DNA of 64,000 bases from Halomonas halmophila. Its GTDB lineage: Bacteria > Pseudomonadota > Gammaproteobacteria > Pseudomonadales > Halomonadaceae. The notes below the pieces were generated by a model. It was not told the DNA's origin and ran no database searches. It worked only from the letters and a program-made list of their open reading frames with translations. Of this stretch, positions 24,883 through 35,121 are shown one piece after another. How positions within the stretch are numbered: position 1 is the first letter of the stretch; each line of letters opens with the position of its first letter. The translations under genes were made by a program, and so were the position numbers. The stretch lies in assembly GCF_006540005.1 (NCBI RefSeq), contig NZ_BJOC01000022.1:1-64000 (forward strand). Reading direction: 5' to 3'.

Positions 24883-24999
24883 ATGTTCGGACCGCGCAGC
24901 TGGTGCTATCTATTGGTCATTATTGTGGTGACCCAGGCGCTGAGCGGTTGCTCGCCCATTCCGGATATGCCGGGGCCTATCGGCATTCCTGGGCTGTGA
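24883..24999 (+). CDS. Very small lipoprotein (38 aa)
   Basis: A 38-codon gene with a strong ribosome site (AAGGAGGTCATT) directly before the ATG. The product begins MFGPRSWCYLLVIIVV, has a hydrophobic signal segment and a lipobox (LSGC, cysteine at residue 23), and leaves a mature peptide of only 16 residues rich in Pro, Gly and Ile (CSPIPDMPGPIGIPGL). It would be an acylated membrane peptide of unknown role. The good Shine-Dalgarno and lipobox are the evidence for expression. It stands alone: the next gene, at 25629, runs the other way. Confidence 0.6.
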   Translation: MFGPRSWCYLLVIIVVTQALSGCSPIPDMPGPIGIPGL

Positions 25000-25119
25000 G
25001 TTAGCTTGTCGGAACACTGACTTGCGGATGACGCCGCATGACGAGAAGAACGGGGACGGTTACGATCGTTCTCTATCAAGTTGGCGACGCTATGGCCCAG
25101 GTCACGCGGAAACGGGGCT

Positions 25120-25629
25120 TCACCGTTGCTCGAGGATGATCGATGCGATTTGCCATTGGCGTTCTTGTGCGCTGCATCCCGGTACACCATTGCAACGCTT
25201 CAAGGTCATGGTTCCCTGGTGCGTGAAGGGCTGACCGCGGTGCGCGCCCGACACCTGGATCGGGACCTCGGCATACAGGGTACCCGCCGCGCCTTCCATG
25301 CGGGCGGCTCCCGTCGCCTTTCCGTCGAAGGACTGGTAGGCAAGCATGGACTGTCTGAAGCGCTCGTTTCCGCCCTCGTGGACCGGGGAGTCTGGTGACC
25401 ACATGGCAAAGGCCTGGTCGAATGCTCCCTTCTCGAGGTGGCGGAAGTAACGCTTGCTGGTCGAGACGGGGTCAGTTGCCGCATTGACGGTCTTGTTGTC
25501 GGTGGCAGCGGAGCCTTCCTGGCGTTCCGGCGCCGTCGTTATGGGAGCGCAGGCGTTCAGCGAGCCTGACAGCATGGCTAGCAGGCTGGCCAGAGCCGCG
25601 CCTTTCAGAAGGATCGGTCGGCGGTCCAT
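25120..25629 (-). CDS. Lipoprotein with NTF2-like/DUF4878-like domain
   Basis: 169 residues with an N-terminal signal and lipobox (LNAC, cysteine at about residue 27). The mature part (STSKRYFRHLEKGAFDQAFA, MWSPDSPVHEGG, then a set of beta strands ending QIASIILEQR) has the helix-plus-curved-sheet pattern of NTF2-like lipoproteins (DUF4878/SnoaL type), whose roles are mostly unknown. Two cysteines near the C-terminus (KRCNGVPGCS) could form a disulfide. It is convergent with the 38-aa lipoprotein. Family placement is by pattern only. Confidence 0.7.
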   Translation of the reverse strand: MDRRPILLKGAALASLLAMLSGSLNACAPITTAPERQEGSAATDNKTVNAATDPVSTSKRYFRHLEKGAFDQAFAMWSPDSPVHEGGNERFRQSMLAYQSFDGKATGAARMEGAAGTLYAEVPIQVSGAHRGQPFTHQGTMTLKRCNGVPGCSAQERQWQIASIILEQR

Positions 25630-25721
25630 CGTCTTGTCTCCTTTCTTTCAATGCATGGGGGTGTCCAAGGTGTCGCCATCGGACTTCCGTTTGCCTGGCG
25701 CAGCGTAGCACCGTTCCGGGC

Positions 25722-25754
25722 TTGTCGGTACAATTGGTGCATACCTCATCCATA
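25722..25754 (+). promoter_or_regulatory. 33-bp motif shared with lipoprotein upstream region, copy 2
   Basis: Matches 24792-24824 at 28 of 33 positions and ends 60 bases before the prfC start codon. Likely part of the prfC promoter region; a TTGTCG at the left end could be a -35 element. Confidence 0.4.
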
Positions 25755-25813
25755 CTCGCCTGGCTGCTTCCAGAATTGAGTACAGGGCTAGTACAAAGTA
25801 GAGCCGAGTAGTA

Positions 25814-27403
25814 ATGACAGATGCCAAGCAGGCCCATGAGACCGGGCTTCGTAGGACCTTCGCCATCATCTCGCACCCTGATGCGGGCAAGACGACCATC
25901 ACCGAGAAGATGTTGTTGTTCGGTAACGCCATCCAGATGGCGGGGTCGGTGAAGAGCAAGCGGGATGATCGCCACGCCACCTCCGACTGGATGAAGATGG
26001 AGCAGGAGCGCGGTATCTCGGTGACGACCTCGGTGATGCAGTTTCCCTACGGGGGTCGGATCGTCAACCTGCTCGATACGCCGGGCCACGCTGATTTCTC
26101 CGAAGACACCTACCGCACGCTGACCGCCGTGGATTCGGCGCTGATGGTGATCGACGGGGCCAAGGGTGTCGAGGATCGGACCATCAAGCTGATGGAGGTC
26201 TGTCGCTTGCGGACGACGCCGATCCTGACCTTCATCAACAAGATGGATCGCGATATCCGTGACCCCATCGAGGTGATGGATGAGGTCGAGGAAGTGCTGA
26301 AGATCAAGTGCGCCCCGATGACCTGGCCGATCGGCATGGGGCGCCACTTCAAGGGGGTCTATCACCTCTACGATGACGTGATTCACCTCTACAAGCAGGG
26401 GCAGGGCAACCGCATCCCCGAGGACAACCGCATCGAGGGGCTCGACAACCCCGAAGTCGATGAGGTGCTCGGCGAGGATGCGGCCGAGGAGCTGCGCATG
26501 GAGGTCGAACTGGTGCGCGGCGCGTCCTACACCTTCGACCACGATGCCTATCTGCGCGGCGAGCTGTCGCCGGTGTATTTCGGCACCGCCATGGGCAACT
26601 TCGGCGTGCGCGAGATGATGGACGGTTTCGTCGAGTATGCTCCGTCTCCGCAGCCGCGCGACACCAATCTGCGCACCGTCGAGGCCGAGGATGGCAGCTT
26701 CAGCGGCTTCGTCTTCAAGATCCAGGCCAACATGGACCCCAACCATCGGGATCGGGTGGCCTTCCTGCGGGTGTGCTCCGGCAAGTACGAACGCCACATG
26801 AAGATGCGCCATGTACGCATCGGCAAGGACGTCAAGATCGCCGATGCGCTGACCTTCATGGCATCGGACCGGGCTCACGTCGAGGAGGCCTGGCCGGGCG
26901 ACATCATCGGCCTGCACAACCACGGCACCATCCAGATCGGCGATACCTTTACCCAGGGCGAGAACATGCGCTTCACCGGCATTCCCCACTTCGCCCCGGA
27001 GCTTTTCAAGCGTGTGCGTCTCACCGACCCGATGAAGCTCAAGTCCCTGCAGAAAGGCCTGCAGCAGCTCTCCGAGGAGGGCGCCACCCAGGTGTTCATG
27101 CCGCTGGACAACAACGACCTGATCCTCGGCGTCGTGGGTGTCCTGCAGTTCGACGTGGTGGCCCACCGGCTCAAGCAGGAATACAAGGTCGACTGCATCT
27201 ATGAAGGCATCAATGTGCAGACCGCCCGCTGGATCGAGTGCGACGACCCCAAGATGCTGGAAGACTTCAAGCGCAAGGCCAGCGCCAACCTCGCCATCGA
27301 CGGCGGCGGCCACCTGACCTACATCGCCCCGACCCGCGTGAACCTGCAGATGACTCAGGAACGCTGGCCGAACGTGAAGTTTCATCATACGAGGGAGCAC
27401 TGA
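25814..27403 (+). CDS. prfC: Peptide chain release factor 3
   Basis: 529 residues, the same length as E. coli RF3. Translational GTPase that removes RF1/RF2 from the ribosome after peptide release. The G-domain motifs are intact: G1 SHPDAGKTT near residue 20, G2 region [11 protein letters not shown]3 DTPGHADF, G4 NKMD. The remainder follows the RF3 pattern ([40 protein letters not shown]). Start ATG at 25814. A perfect 9-bp GC hairpin begins right after the stop codon. Confidence 0.97.
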   Translation: MTDAKQAHETGLRRTFAIISHPDAGKTTITEKMLLFGNAIQMAGSVKSKRDDRHATSDWMKMEQERGISVTTSVMQFPYGGRIVNLLDTPGHADFSEDTYRTLTAVDSALMVIDGAKGVEDRTIKLMEVCRLRTTPILTFINKMDRDIRDPIEVMDEVEEVLKIKCAPMTWPIGMGRHFKGVYHLYDDVIHLYKQGQGNRIPEDNRIEGLDNPEVDEVLGEDAAEELRMEVELVRGASYTFDHDAYLRGELSPVYFGTAMGNFGVREMMDGFVEYAPSPQPRDTNLRTVEAEDGSFSGFVFKIQANMDPNHRDRVAFLRVCSGKYERHMKMRHVRIGKDVKIADALTFMASDRAHVEEAWPGDIIGLHNHGTIQIGDTFTQGENMRFTGIPHFAPELFKRVRLTDPMKLKSLQKGLQQLSEEGATQVFMPLDNNDLILGVVGVLQFDVVAHRLKQEYKVDCIYEGINVQTARWIECDDPKMLEDFKRKASANLAIDGGGHLTYIAPTRVNLQMTQERWPNVKFHHTREH

Positions 27404-27602
27404 CCAGGCGCTGAGCGCCTGGAAGGACGCGGCTGACGCCGCTGGAAGAGCGAAGAACGGCGCTTCGCGCCTTGAAGAGTGAAGAAAAACCTTGACACCC
27501 CAACCCCTGGGGCTAGCCTGGCACTCTTCACTCTTCACTCTTCACTCTTCACTCTTCACTCTTCACTCTTCACTCTTCACTCTTCACTCTTCACTCTTCA
27601 CA
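27404..27602. repeat. Hairpin-plus-heptamer element 2
   Basis: Fills the gap between convergent prfC and the acyl-CoA ligase gene. It opens with three GC hairpins (CCAGGCGCT-G-AGCGCCTGG at 27404-27422, GCGGCTGACGCCGC, GGCGCTTCGCGCC), each followed by a purine heptamer (CTGGAAG, GAAGAGT type). After a spacer come about 11.6 copies of CACTCTT (27522-27602). The first repeat unit provides the stop codon of the ligase gene on the minus strand. The hairpin at 27404 may terminate prfC transcription. Confidence 0.75.
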
Positions 27603-29280
27603 ACCCCAACTCCTCCACGGCTTCTTCCCGCATCCTGAACTTCTGCACCTTGCCGGTGACGGTCATCGGGAATTCGTCGACGAACTTGATGTAGCGGGGG
27701 ATCTTGAAGTGGGCGATGCGTTCCTGGCAGAAGGCCTTGAGGGCGTCTTCGTCGAGTGATTCGCCTTCGCTGAGCTTGACCCAGGCCATGATTTCCTCGC
27801 CGTACTTCTCGCTGGGCACGCCGATGATCTGGACGTCGGAGATGGCGGGGTGGGTGTAGAGGAAGTCCTCGATTTCGCGGGGGTAGATGTTCTCGCCGCC
27901 GCGGATGATCATGTCCTTGATACGTCCGACAATGGCGACGTAGCCGTCGTCGTCCATGGTGGCCAGGTCGCCGGTGTGCATCCAGCCGGCCGGGTCGATG
28001 GCGTCTTGGGTGGCGTCCGGGTTGTTCCAGTAGCCGAGCATGACGCTGTAGCCCCGGGTACAGAGTTCGCCGGGCGTGCCGGGCGGCACCACGCTGCCGT
28101 CATCGGGGCTGATCAGCTTGACTTCGGTGTGCGGGTGTATGGTGCCGACGGTGGTCACGCGCTTGTCGAGCGGGGCGTCGGTCCTGGTTTGGAAGCTCAC
28201 CGGGCTGGTCTCGGTCATGCCGTAGCAGATGGTCACTTCCTGCATGTGCATGCGTTCGATGACGCGGCGCATGACCTCGATGGGGCAGATGGAGCCGGCC
28301 ATGATGCCGGTGCGCAGGGTCGAGAGGTCGAAGTGCTCGAAGTCGGGGTGCTCGAACTCGGCGATGAACATGGTGGGGACCCCGTACAGCGCCGTGGCGC
28401 CTTCTTCGCTGACGGCCTGAAGCGTCAGCAACGGGTCGAAGCCCTGGTCCGGGTAGATCATGGTGCTGCCGTGGGTCATGCAGCCCAGGTTGCCCATCAC
28501 CATGCCGAAGCAGTGGTAGAGCGGGACCGGGATCACCATTCGGTCGCTGGCGTCGAGCTTCATGGTGCGGGCCACGAAGAAGCCGTTGTTGAGGATGTTG
28601 TGGTGCGAGAGGGTGGCTCCCTTGGGCGCGCCGGTGGTGCCCGAGGTGTACTGGATGTTGATCGGCTCGTCGAACTGTAGACTGGCCTGGCGTTCGGCCA
28701 GTGCCTCGGGGCTGACGTCATCGGCATGCTGGCGCATGGTCTGCCAGGAGCGGATGCCGGGCAGGGCACGAGTGGCATCCAGGCAGATGACGCCGCGCAG
28801 TTCGGGCAGGCGCTCGGACTGCCAGCTGTCTGCACCGCTGGCGTCGTTCAATTCGGGTACCAGTTCGGCAAGAGCGGCGACATAATCCGACCCCTTGAAG
28901 GCGCCCTGCAGTACCAGGGTCGAGGTGCCGGACTGCCGCAGCGCGTACTCCAGCTCATGGGTCCGGTAGCTGGGGTTGATATTGACCAGAATGGCGCCGA
29001 GCTTGGCCGTGGCGAACTGGGTGATCGCCCACTCGGCACAGTTGGGTGACCAGATGCCCACCCGATCGCCTTTCTCCACGCCCAGTGCCATCATCGCCCG
29101 CGCCACCCGATCCACCTCGTCACGCAGCTCCCGCCAGCTGTAGCGCAGCCCCTGGTGACGGCTGATCAAGGCATCCCGATCCCCGAAACGGGACACGGTG
29201 TCGTCGAAGCAATCCCCGATGGTCTGTCCTTTCAGTGGGGTATCGCTGACTCCGCTGACGTAACTGATCCGGCGTGACAT
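27598..29280 (-). CDS. AMP-forming acyl-CoA synthetase
   Basis: 560 residues of the adenylate-forming (ANL) family. Signatures are the P-loop [15 protein letters not shown] near residue 210, [31 protein letters not shown] with [35 protein letters not shown], and the catalytic lysine in [13 protein letters not shown]. It activates a fatty or branched-chain acid to its CoA thioester. It lies beside a LiuR-type regulator and valine-catabolic genes, so a short or branched acyl substrate or medium-chain fatty acid is likely. The stop codon TGA falls in the first heptamer of an adjacent repeat array. Confidence 0.88.
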   Translation of the reverse strand: MSRRISYVSGVSDTPLKGQTIGDCFDDTVSRFGDRDALISRHQGLRYSWRELRDEVDRVARAMMALGVEKGDRVGIWSPNCAEWAITQFATAKLGAILVNINPSYRTHELEYALRQSGTSTLVLQGAFKGSDYVAALAELVPELNDASGADSWQSERLPELRGVICLDATRALPGIRSWQTMRQHADDVSPEALAERQASLQFDEPINIQYTSGTTGAPKGATLSHHNILNNGFFVARTMKLDASDRMVIPVPLYHCFGMVMGNLGCMTHGSTMIYPDQGFDPLLTLQAVSEEGATALYGVPTMFIAEFEHPDFEHFDLSTLRTGIMAGSICPIEVMRRVIERMHMQEVTICYGMTETSPVSFQTRTDAPLDKRVTTVGTIHPHTEVKLISPDDGSVVPPGTPGELCTRGYSVMLGYWNNPDATQDAIDPAGWMHTGDLATMDDDGYVAIVGRIKDMIIRGGENIYPREIEDFLYTHPAISDVQIIGVPSEKYGEEIMAWVKLSEGESLDEDALKAFCQERIAHFKIPRYIKFVDEFPMTVTGKVQKFRMREEAVEELGL

Positions 29281-29300
29281 GGCGGCTCCATTTGTTGTTC

Positions 29301-29959
<659 letters not shown>

Positions 29960-30269
29960 CGAGTGTAGGTGTCCTGTTGACCTCTGAGCGGCCTGGCTTC
30001 AAGGCTTCGCCGTCCGGGACGGTGCCTGGAGAAGCGTTTGCCGATATGTCGCAAAGCCTAGATCAGCTTTACGTTTACGTAAAGTGCTTGTTCGACCATG
30101 GTGAGGTGTGGGATAAACCAAGCAACTGCTAGGGTAAATGAAGCTGCATGCCCGGGGCATGGGTCTCGGACGGCGCGAGGGCGTCAACGGCTCGCTGCCT
30201 GGCAGTACCTGCCCGGGCGTCGCCCATGCGGTCATCGCCCGGTTTCCTGTCGTCTTGTGAGAGGTTCCC
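29960..30269. other. Divergent control region liuR / acyl-CoA dehydrogenase
   Basis: 310 bp without a gene. It holds the LiuR-type palindrome at 30067-30084 and presumably both divergent promoters. The 180 bp from there to the acyl-CoA dehydrogenase start show no other recognised signal; a small GC dyad (TGCCCCGGGCA type, around 30147-30160) is the only structure. Confidence 0.5.
30067..30084. promoter_or_regulatory. LiuR-type operator
   Basis: Perfect palindrome CTTTACGT-TT-ACGTAAAG between the divergent liuR gene and the acyl-CoA dehydrogenase operon. The TTACGTnnACGTAA core matches the known LiuR recognition pattern in gammaproteobacteria, and 18 bp suits a MerR-family spacer. It probably controls both directions. 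Confidence 0.75.
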
Positions 30270-31436
30270 ATGGATTTTGCGCTGAGCGAGGATCAGAAGG
30301 CACTGGCCAATGCGGCTGCGGATTTTGCCCGGGCGGAGTTCAGCGAGCATGCCGCCGGCTGGGATGCGGAGTCGCATTTTCCCGTGGACGTGATTCGGCG
30401 CGCCGGAGAGGCCGGCTTTCTGGGCATCTATATTGCCGAGGAGCAGGGTGGTCTGGGCCTGTCGCGTCTCGATGCGTCCCTGATCTTCGAGCAGCTGGCC
30501 CAGGGCTGCGTCTCCACCACGGCCTATCTGACCATACACAACATGGTGACCTGGATGGTCGCCTGCTGGGGCAGCGACAGCCTGCGTGATAGACATCTGG
30601 CGTCGATGATAGCGGGCGAGTCGCTGGGCTCCTATTGCCTGACGGAGCCCGGCGCCGGTTCGGATGCGGCGAGCCTCAAGACCCGGGCGGTGCGCGATGG
30701 CGATTACTATGTACTGAATGGCTCCAAGATGTTCATCTCCGGCGCCGGTGCCACCCAGATGCTGGTGGTCATGGCGCGCACCGGCGAGCCCGACAGTGGT
30801 GCCACGGGAATCTCGGCGTTGCTGGTCCCGGCGGATGCCGCCGGCATCGAGTACGGCAGGAACGAGGACAAGATGGGCTGGAAGAGCCAGCCGACCCGTC
30901 TGGTGAGCTTCGATGATGTTCGCGTGCCGGTCGGCAATCGCCTGGGGGAAGAGGGCGAAGGCTTCCGGCTGGCCATGCGCGGCCTGGATGGCGGCCGCCT
31001 GAACATCGCCAGCTGTTCGCTGGGGGCCGCCCAGCAGGCGCTGACCCTGGCGCGTGACTACATGGCCCAGCGCAAGCAGTTCGGACGCGAGCTGTCGACC
31101 TTTCAGGCCTTGCAGTTCAAGCTCGCCGACATGGCCAGCGAGCTGACCGCGGCACGGCTGATGGTGCGCCACGCCGCCTGGCGTCTGGATGCACAGGACC
31201 CGGAGGCCACGGCGCACTGTGCCATGGCCAAGCGGTATGCCACGGATGCCGGCTTCAACGTCTGCAACGAGGCCCTGCAACTGCATGGTGGCTATGGCTA
31301 TATTCGTGAGTATCCCCTGGAGCGTCTGGTGCGTGATACGCGGGTGCATCAGATCCTCGAGGGCACCAACGAGATCATGCGTTTGATCGTGGCGCGCCGC
31401 TTGCTGGCCGACGGTGTCATCGAGTCCTTTCAATAA
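30270..31436 (+). CDS. Acyl-CoA dehydrogenase, probably isobutyryl-CoA dehydrogenase
   Basis: 388 residues, FAD flavoprotein of the acyl-CoA dehydrogenase family. Signatures: YCLTEPGAGSDAASLKT near residue 125, WISG-equivalent NGSKMFISGAGATQ, RKQFGRELSTFQALQFKLADM, QLHGGYGYIREYPLERLVRD and the C-terminal ILEGTNEIMRLIVAR with the catalytic-region glutamate. It is followed 29 bases later by a 3-hydroxyisobutyryl-CoA hydrolase-like gene and then mmsB, the valine pathway order, so isobutyryl-CoA to methacrylyl-CoA is the likely reaction. It is preceded by a LiuR-type operator. ATG preceded by GTGAGAGGTTCCC. Confidence 0.88.
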   Translation: MDFALSEDQKALANAAADFARAEFSEHAAGWDAESHFPVDVIRRAGEAGFLGIYIAEEQGGLGLSRLDASLIFEQLAQGCVSTTAYLTIHNMVTWMVACWGSDSLRDRHLASMIAGESLGSYCLTEPGAGSDAASLKTRAVRDGDYYVLNGSKMFISGAGATQMLVVMARTGEPDSGATGISALLVPADAAGIEYGRNEDKMGWKSQPTRLVSFDDVRVPVGNRLGEEGEGFRLAMRGLDGGRLNIASCSLGAAQQALTLARDYMAQRKQFGRELSTFQALQFKLADMASELTAARLMVRHAAWRLDAQDPEATAHCAMAKRYATDAGFNVCNEALQLHGGYGYIREYPLERLVRDTRVHQILEGTNEIMRLIVARRLLADGVIESFQ

Positions 31437-31465
31437 CGTTTTAACCCCCTCTCAGGAGAGTCCGG

Positions 31466-32581
31466 ATGAGTGAAGCCCTGGTGCACTTTGAAGAATGGCC
31501 GACGCGCGGGGGAGGACGCCTCGGCCTGGCTCGGTTGAATGCGCCGAAAGCCCTCAATGCCTTGTCGCTGGAGATGATCCGGCTATTGAATGAGCAACTG
31601 GATGCCTGGGAGCAGGATGACGCCGTAGTGGCCATCTGGCTGGAAGGGGCCGGCGGCAAGGCCTTCTGTGCCGGTGGCGACGTGGTGGCCCTATATCGAT
31701 CGCTGCAGGAAGACAGTCGTGCCGACTTTGCCGAGACCTATTTCGCTGCCGAGTATGCGCTGGATCATCGGTTGCATACCTGCCCCAAGCCGCTGCTGGT
31801 GTGGGGCGACGGCATCATCATGGGTGGCGGCGTGGGCCTGATGGCCGGTGGCTTTCAGCGCCTGGTCACCGAGACCAGCCTGATGGCCATGCCGGAAATC
31901 ACCATAGGCCTGTACCCGGACGTGGGCGCCAGCTGGTTGCTGGCCCGTCTGCCGAGGGGGATCGGCGCCTATCTGGGCCTGACGGGAGCGCAGCTCAATG
32001 CCCGGGACATGCTGGACCTGGGGCTGGCGGATCGCTTCGTGCCGCGTGACCGGCGTGATGCACTGCTGGCGGCGTTGACCGAGGCGGATTACGGAGCGCG
32101 CGACATGGCCGGCTGTCGGGGCGCGGTGATCGAGGCGGTAGCGAGTGTCGAAGATCGGCGCCAGGCCCCGCAAGGGCAGGTCATGGCGCAACGCGATCAT
32201 GTCCAGGCGCTGACCGATCGCGGCACAGTCAGCGAAGCCGTGACGCAGGTGCTGAATGATGACAGCGAGGATGCCTGGATCGCTGCCAACCGCCAGCGGC
32301 TGGCCACGGGCTGCCCGATGACCGCCCATCTGGTGTGGCGGATGCTGGAACGCCATCGTCACAGCAGCCTGGCCGAAGCATTTCGCGATGAGCTCGGCGT
32401 GTCGGTCCAGGTGTCTCACCACGGGGATGTCGGAGAGGGCGTCAGGGCCCTGCTGGTCGACAAGGATAAGCAGCCGCACTGGTCGCATGCCGACGTGGCC
32501 AGCGTGCCCCCGGCGGACGTCGAAGCTCTTCTGCGCTCTCCCTGGGATGACGCCGAGCACCCCTTGAAAGATCTGGGCTGA
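31466..32581 (+). CDS. Enoyl-CoA hydratase family, probably 3-hydroxyisobutyryl-CoA hydrolase
   Basis: 371 residues, longer than ordinary crotonases (about 260) and the size of 3-hydroxyisobutyryl-CoA hydrolases. Signatures: RPKALNAL-equivalent APKALNALSLEMIRLL, oxyanion-hole AFCAGGDVVALYRS near residue 70, GIIMGGGVGLM and MPEITIGLYPDVGASWLLAR with the catalytic acidic residues. It would release free 3-hydroxyisobutyrate from its CoA ester in valine breakdown, feeding MmsB encoded next. ATG preceded by CAGGAGAG. Sits second in the operon. Confidence 0.88.
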   Translation: MSEALVHFEEWPTRGGGRLGLARLNAPKALNALSLEMIRLLNEQLDAWEQDDAVVAIWLEGAGGKAFCAGGDVVALYRSLQEDSRADFAETYFAAEYALDHRLHTCPKPLLVWGDGIIMGGGVGLMAGGFQRLVTETSLMAMPEITIGLYPDVGASWLLARLPRGIGAYLGLTGAQLNARDMLDLGLADRFVPRDRRDALLAALTEADYGARDMAGCRGAVIEAVASVEDRRQAPQGQVMAQRDHVQALTDRGTVSEAVTQVLNDDSEDAWIAANRQRLATGCPMTAHLVWRMLERHRHSSLAEAFRDELGVSVQVSHHGDVGEGVRALLVDKDKQPHWSHADVASVPPADVEALLRSPWDDAEHPLKDLG

Positions 32582-32601
32582 CCGTCGTGTGACCGGAGCC
32601 T

Positions 32602-32617
32602 TGGCGGAAATCCGCCA
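32602..32617. other. Intercistronic inverted repeat
   Basis: TGGCGGA-AA-TCCGCCA in the gap between the hydrolase and mmsB. No T-run, so a transcript-stabilising or processing hairpin is more likely than a terminator. Confidence 0.3.
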
Positions 32618-32664
32618 GTGATTCGAAGCGCAGCATCCTGCTGCCAACATCGAGGAGCAACGCC

Positions 32665-33564
32665 ATGAATATCGCCTTTATCGGACTGGGCAACATGGGC
32701 ATGCCCATGGCCGGCAACCTGCTGGCCGCCGGGCATGATGTCGTCGTCAATGATCTGGTCGCCAGCGCCATGCAGGCCCTGGAAGAGCAGGGGGCGACAC
32801 GTGCAGCGAGTGCCGCAGCGGCCTGTGCCGAGGCCGAGGTGGTGATCTCGATGCTGCCGGCGGGTGAGCATGTGCGCCGGCTCTATCTGGGTGACGATGG
32901 ACCTGGGCTGCTGGATGCCCTGGCGCACCAGCCATTGATCATCGATGCTTCGACGATTTCCCCGGATGATGCGCGCCTGGTCGGTCAGGCGGCCCGCGAG
33001 CGTGGCCTGACCTACCTGGATGCGCCGGTTTCCGGCGGCATCGGTGGCGCCCGGGCGGGCACCCTGACCTTCATCGTCGGCGGCGATGCGGCTGGCTTCG
33101 AGCTGGCCAGGCCCGTGCTCGAGTGCATGGGTGGCAATATCTTCCACGCCGGTGATATCGGTGATGGCCAGGTGGCCAAGATCTGTAACAACATGCTGCT
33201 GGGCATTCTGATGAGCGGTACGGCCGAGGCCCTGTCGCTGGGCGTGAAGAATGGCCTGGATCCGGCGGTACTGTCGGAGATCATGAAGCAGAGCAGTGGC
33301 GGCAACTGGGCGTTGAACGTCTACAACCCGTGGCCGGGCGTGATGGCGGAATCGGCGGCGTCGCGGGATTATCAGGGCGGCTTTCTCACCGACCTGATGG
33401 CCAAGGACCTGGGGCTGGCCTGGGAGCTGGCGCAGAAGACGCGGGCCACGGTGCCCATGGGCTCCCAGGCGCGCAATCTGTTCGCTCTGCACAGTGCCCA
33501 GGGCAGCGGCAGGCTGGACTTCTCGAGCATTCAGAAGCTCTACCGTGCCGGTGAAGACGACTGA
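32665..33564 (+). CDS. mmsB: 3-hydroxyisobutyrate dehydrogenase
   Basis: 299 residues, NAD-dependent beta-hydroxyacid dehydrogenase. Rossmann motif IAFIGLGNMGMPMAGNLLAA at the N-terminus, substrate motif DAPVSGGIGGARAGTL near residue 120, catalytic lysine in KICNNMLLGILMSGTAEAL near 172. It oxidises 3-hydroxyisobutyrate to methylmalonate semialdehyde. The genes before it supply the substrate. The partner dehydrogenase mmsA is not in the window. ATG preceded by GAGGAGCAACGCC. Confidence 0.95.
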   Translation: MNIAFIGLGNMGMPMAGNLLAAGHDVVVNDLVASAMQALEEQGATRAASAAAACAEAEVVISMLPAGEHVRRLYLGDDGPGLLDALAHQPLIIDASTISPDDARLVGQAARERGLTYLDAPVSGGIGGARAGTLTFIVGGDAAGFELARPVLECMGGNIFHAGDIGDGQVAKICNNMLLGILMSGTAEALSLGVKNGLDPAVLSEIMKQSSGGNWALNVYNPWPGVMAESAASRDYQGGFLTDLMAKDLGLAWELAQKTRATVPMGSQARNLFALHSAQGSGRLDFSSIQKLYRAGEDD

Positions 33565-33648
33565 CAGAGTGGCGATCCTTGCCAGCAGCATCGAAGTCGA
33601 GCCGTCGGGGTGAGGGGTTGGTTTTTCGGTTCATTTGGTCTACATTTT

Positions 33649-33670
33649 ATAAAAATATCGATATTTTTAT
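33649..33670. promoter_or_regulatory. 22-bp perfect palindrome upstream of gcdH
   Basis: A perfect A/T-rich palindrome centred on ATCGAT (arms ATAAAAATATC / GATATTTTTAT) ends 12 bases before the gcdH start. In this GC-rich DNA it stands out and overlaps the likely -10 region. Candidate operator for a dimeric repressor of the glutarate genes; the regulator is not identified. Confidence 0.5.
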
Positions 33671-33682
33671 GTGGAGCCTCGC

Positions 33683-34864
33683 ATGAGCCAGATTACCCGC
33701 ATGACCTGGGACGACCCCTTTCGCCTGGTCGACCAGCTCGAGGAGGACGAACGCCTCGTCCAGCAGACGGCGCATGATTACTGTCAGGACAAGCTGCTGC
33801 CACGCGTGCTCGAGGCCAATCGTCACGAGCGCTTCGACCGCGAGATCATGACCGAGATGGGCGCGCTGGGCCTGCTGGGGGCCACCATCGAGGGTTATGG
33901 CTGTGCGGGCATGAACTATGTCAGCTATGGCCTGATCGCCCGCGAGGTCGAACGCGTGGATTCCGGCTATCGCAGCGCCATGAGCGTGCAATCGAGCCTG
34001 GTGATGTACCCCATCCATGCCTTCGGCAGCCAGGCCCAGAAGGATAGATACCTGCCACACCTGGCCACCGGCGAGTGGGTGGGGGCCTTCGGCCTCACCG
34101 AGCCGGATCACGGATCCGATCCGGGCAGCATGTCGACCCGAGCGGTGCGCACCGAGCATGGCTGGCGCCTCAACGGTACCAAGACCTGGATCACCAACTC
34201 CCCGATCGCCGATGTCTTCGTGGTCTGGGCGCGGGACGAGGAAGGCGTGGTGCGGGGATTCATCCTCGACAAGGGCATGCCCGGGCTCACGGCGCCCAGG
34301 ATCGACGGCAAGTTCAGCCTGCGTGCCTCGGTCACCGGGCAGATCGCCATGCAGGATGTCGAGGTGAGCGATGAACAGCGCCTGCCGGACGTCACCGGAC
34401 TCAAGGGGCCGTTCTCCTGCCTGAATCGTGCGCGCTACGGCATCGCCTGGGGCAGCATGGGCGCCGCCGAGGCCTGCTGGCACGCCGCCCGCGACTACAC
34501 CCTGGAACGCAAGCAGTTCGGTCGTCCGCTGGCGGCCAACCAGCTCATCCAGAAGAAACTCGCCGACATGCAGACCGAGATCGCCCTGGGACTGCAGGGC
34601 ACGCTGCGCGCCGGTCGCATGATCGACGACGGCCAGCTCGTGCCCGAGGTGATCTCGCTGATCAAGCGCAACAACTGCGGCAAGGCGCTGGATATCGCCC
34701 GCCAGGCCCGCGACATGCACGGTGGCAATGGCATCAGCGACGAATATCACGTGATCCGCCACGTGATGAACCTCGAAGCGGTCAATACCTACGAAGGCAC
34801 CCATGATGTCCACGCGCTGATTCTGGGGAGGGCGCAGACCGGTCTGCAGGCGTTCACTGGTTAG
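33683..34864 (+). CDS. gcdH: Glutaryl-CoA dehydrogenase
   Basis: 393 residues from the ATG at 33683 (GGAG six bases before). Decarboxylating acyl-CoA dehydrogenase that turns glutaryl-CoA into crotonyl-CoA in lysine, hydroxylysine and tryptophan breakdown. Family marks: [15 protein letters not shown] near residue 138, [71 protein letters not shown] and the catalytic glutamate in [16 protein letters not shown]. The GISDEY and YEGTHD forms are typical of GcdH rather than other family members. It is followed by a class III CoA-transferase, the usual partner that loads glutarate with CoA. Confidence 0.95.
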   Translation: MSQITRMTWDDPFRLVDQLEEDERLVQQTAHDYCQDKLLPRVLEANRHERFDREIMTEMGALGLLGATIEGYGCAGMNYVSYGLIAREVERVDSGYRSAMSVQSSLVMYPIHAFGSQAQKDRYLPHLATGEWVGAFGLTEPDHGSDPGSMSTRAVRTEHGWRLNGTKTWITNSPIADVFVVWARDEEGVVRGFILDKGMPGLTAPRIDGKFSLRASVTGQIAMQDVEVSDEQRLPDVTGLKGPFSCLNRARYGIAWGSMGAAEACWHAARDYTLERKQFGRPLAANQLIQKKLADMQTEIALGLQGTLRAGRMIDDGQLVPEVISLIKRNNCGKALDIARQARDMHGGNGISDEYHVIRHVMNLEAVNTYEGTHDVHALILGRAQTGLQAFTG

Positions 34865-34912
34865 GTGTGATGGGCGAGGTGTGAGGAGTGAGGTGTGAGT
34901 GGGGTGCGCCCC
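34863..34912. repeat. Heptamer element 4 (short)
   Basis: Starts at the gcdH stop codon. Purine heptamers of the form GAGGTGT/GAGGAGT repeat about five times, ending in a GC hairpin (GGGG-TGCG-CCCC, 34901-34912). The rest of the gap up to 35121 (about 210 bp) shows no recognised signal other than the ribosome site of the next gene. Confidence 0.5.
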
Positions 34913-35121
34913 GTGTACCTCAAGCCACTCGTCGATTCATGCAGTGTTCAGCGTTACCGGAGGTATGGTCCGGAGGGCGATGCAGCCTGTAGCCGGGAGC
35001 GAGGGGCAAGCCGAAGAGGAGGTCCGACGCCACGGATGTCGTCGGTAGCGCCCATGGATGGGTTCATAGCGCCTCCTCGTAGGCTTGTCGTCGAGCCTCT
35101 TTGAAAGGAAAAGGAACCAGG

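Noticed and set aside
25472-27538. 688-codon minus-strand open frame over prfC
   Set aside because: Shadow of prfC and of the flanking lipoprotein; prfC has all GTPase motifs in the other frame.
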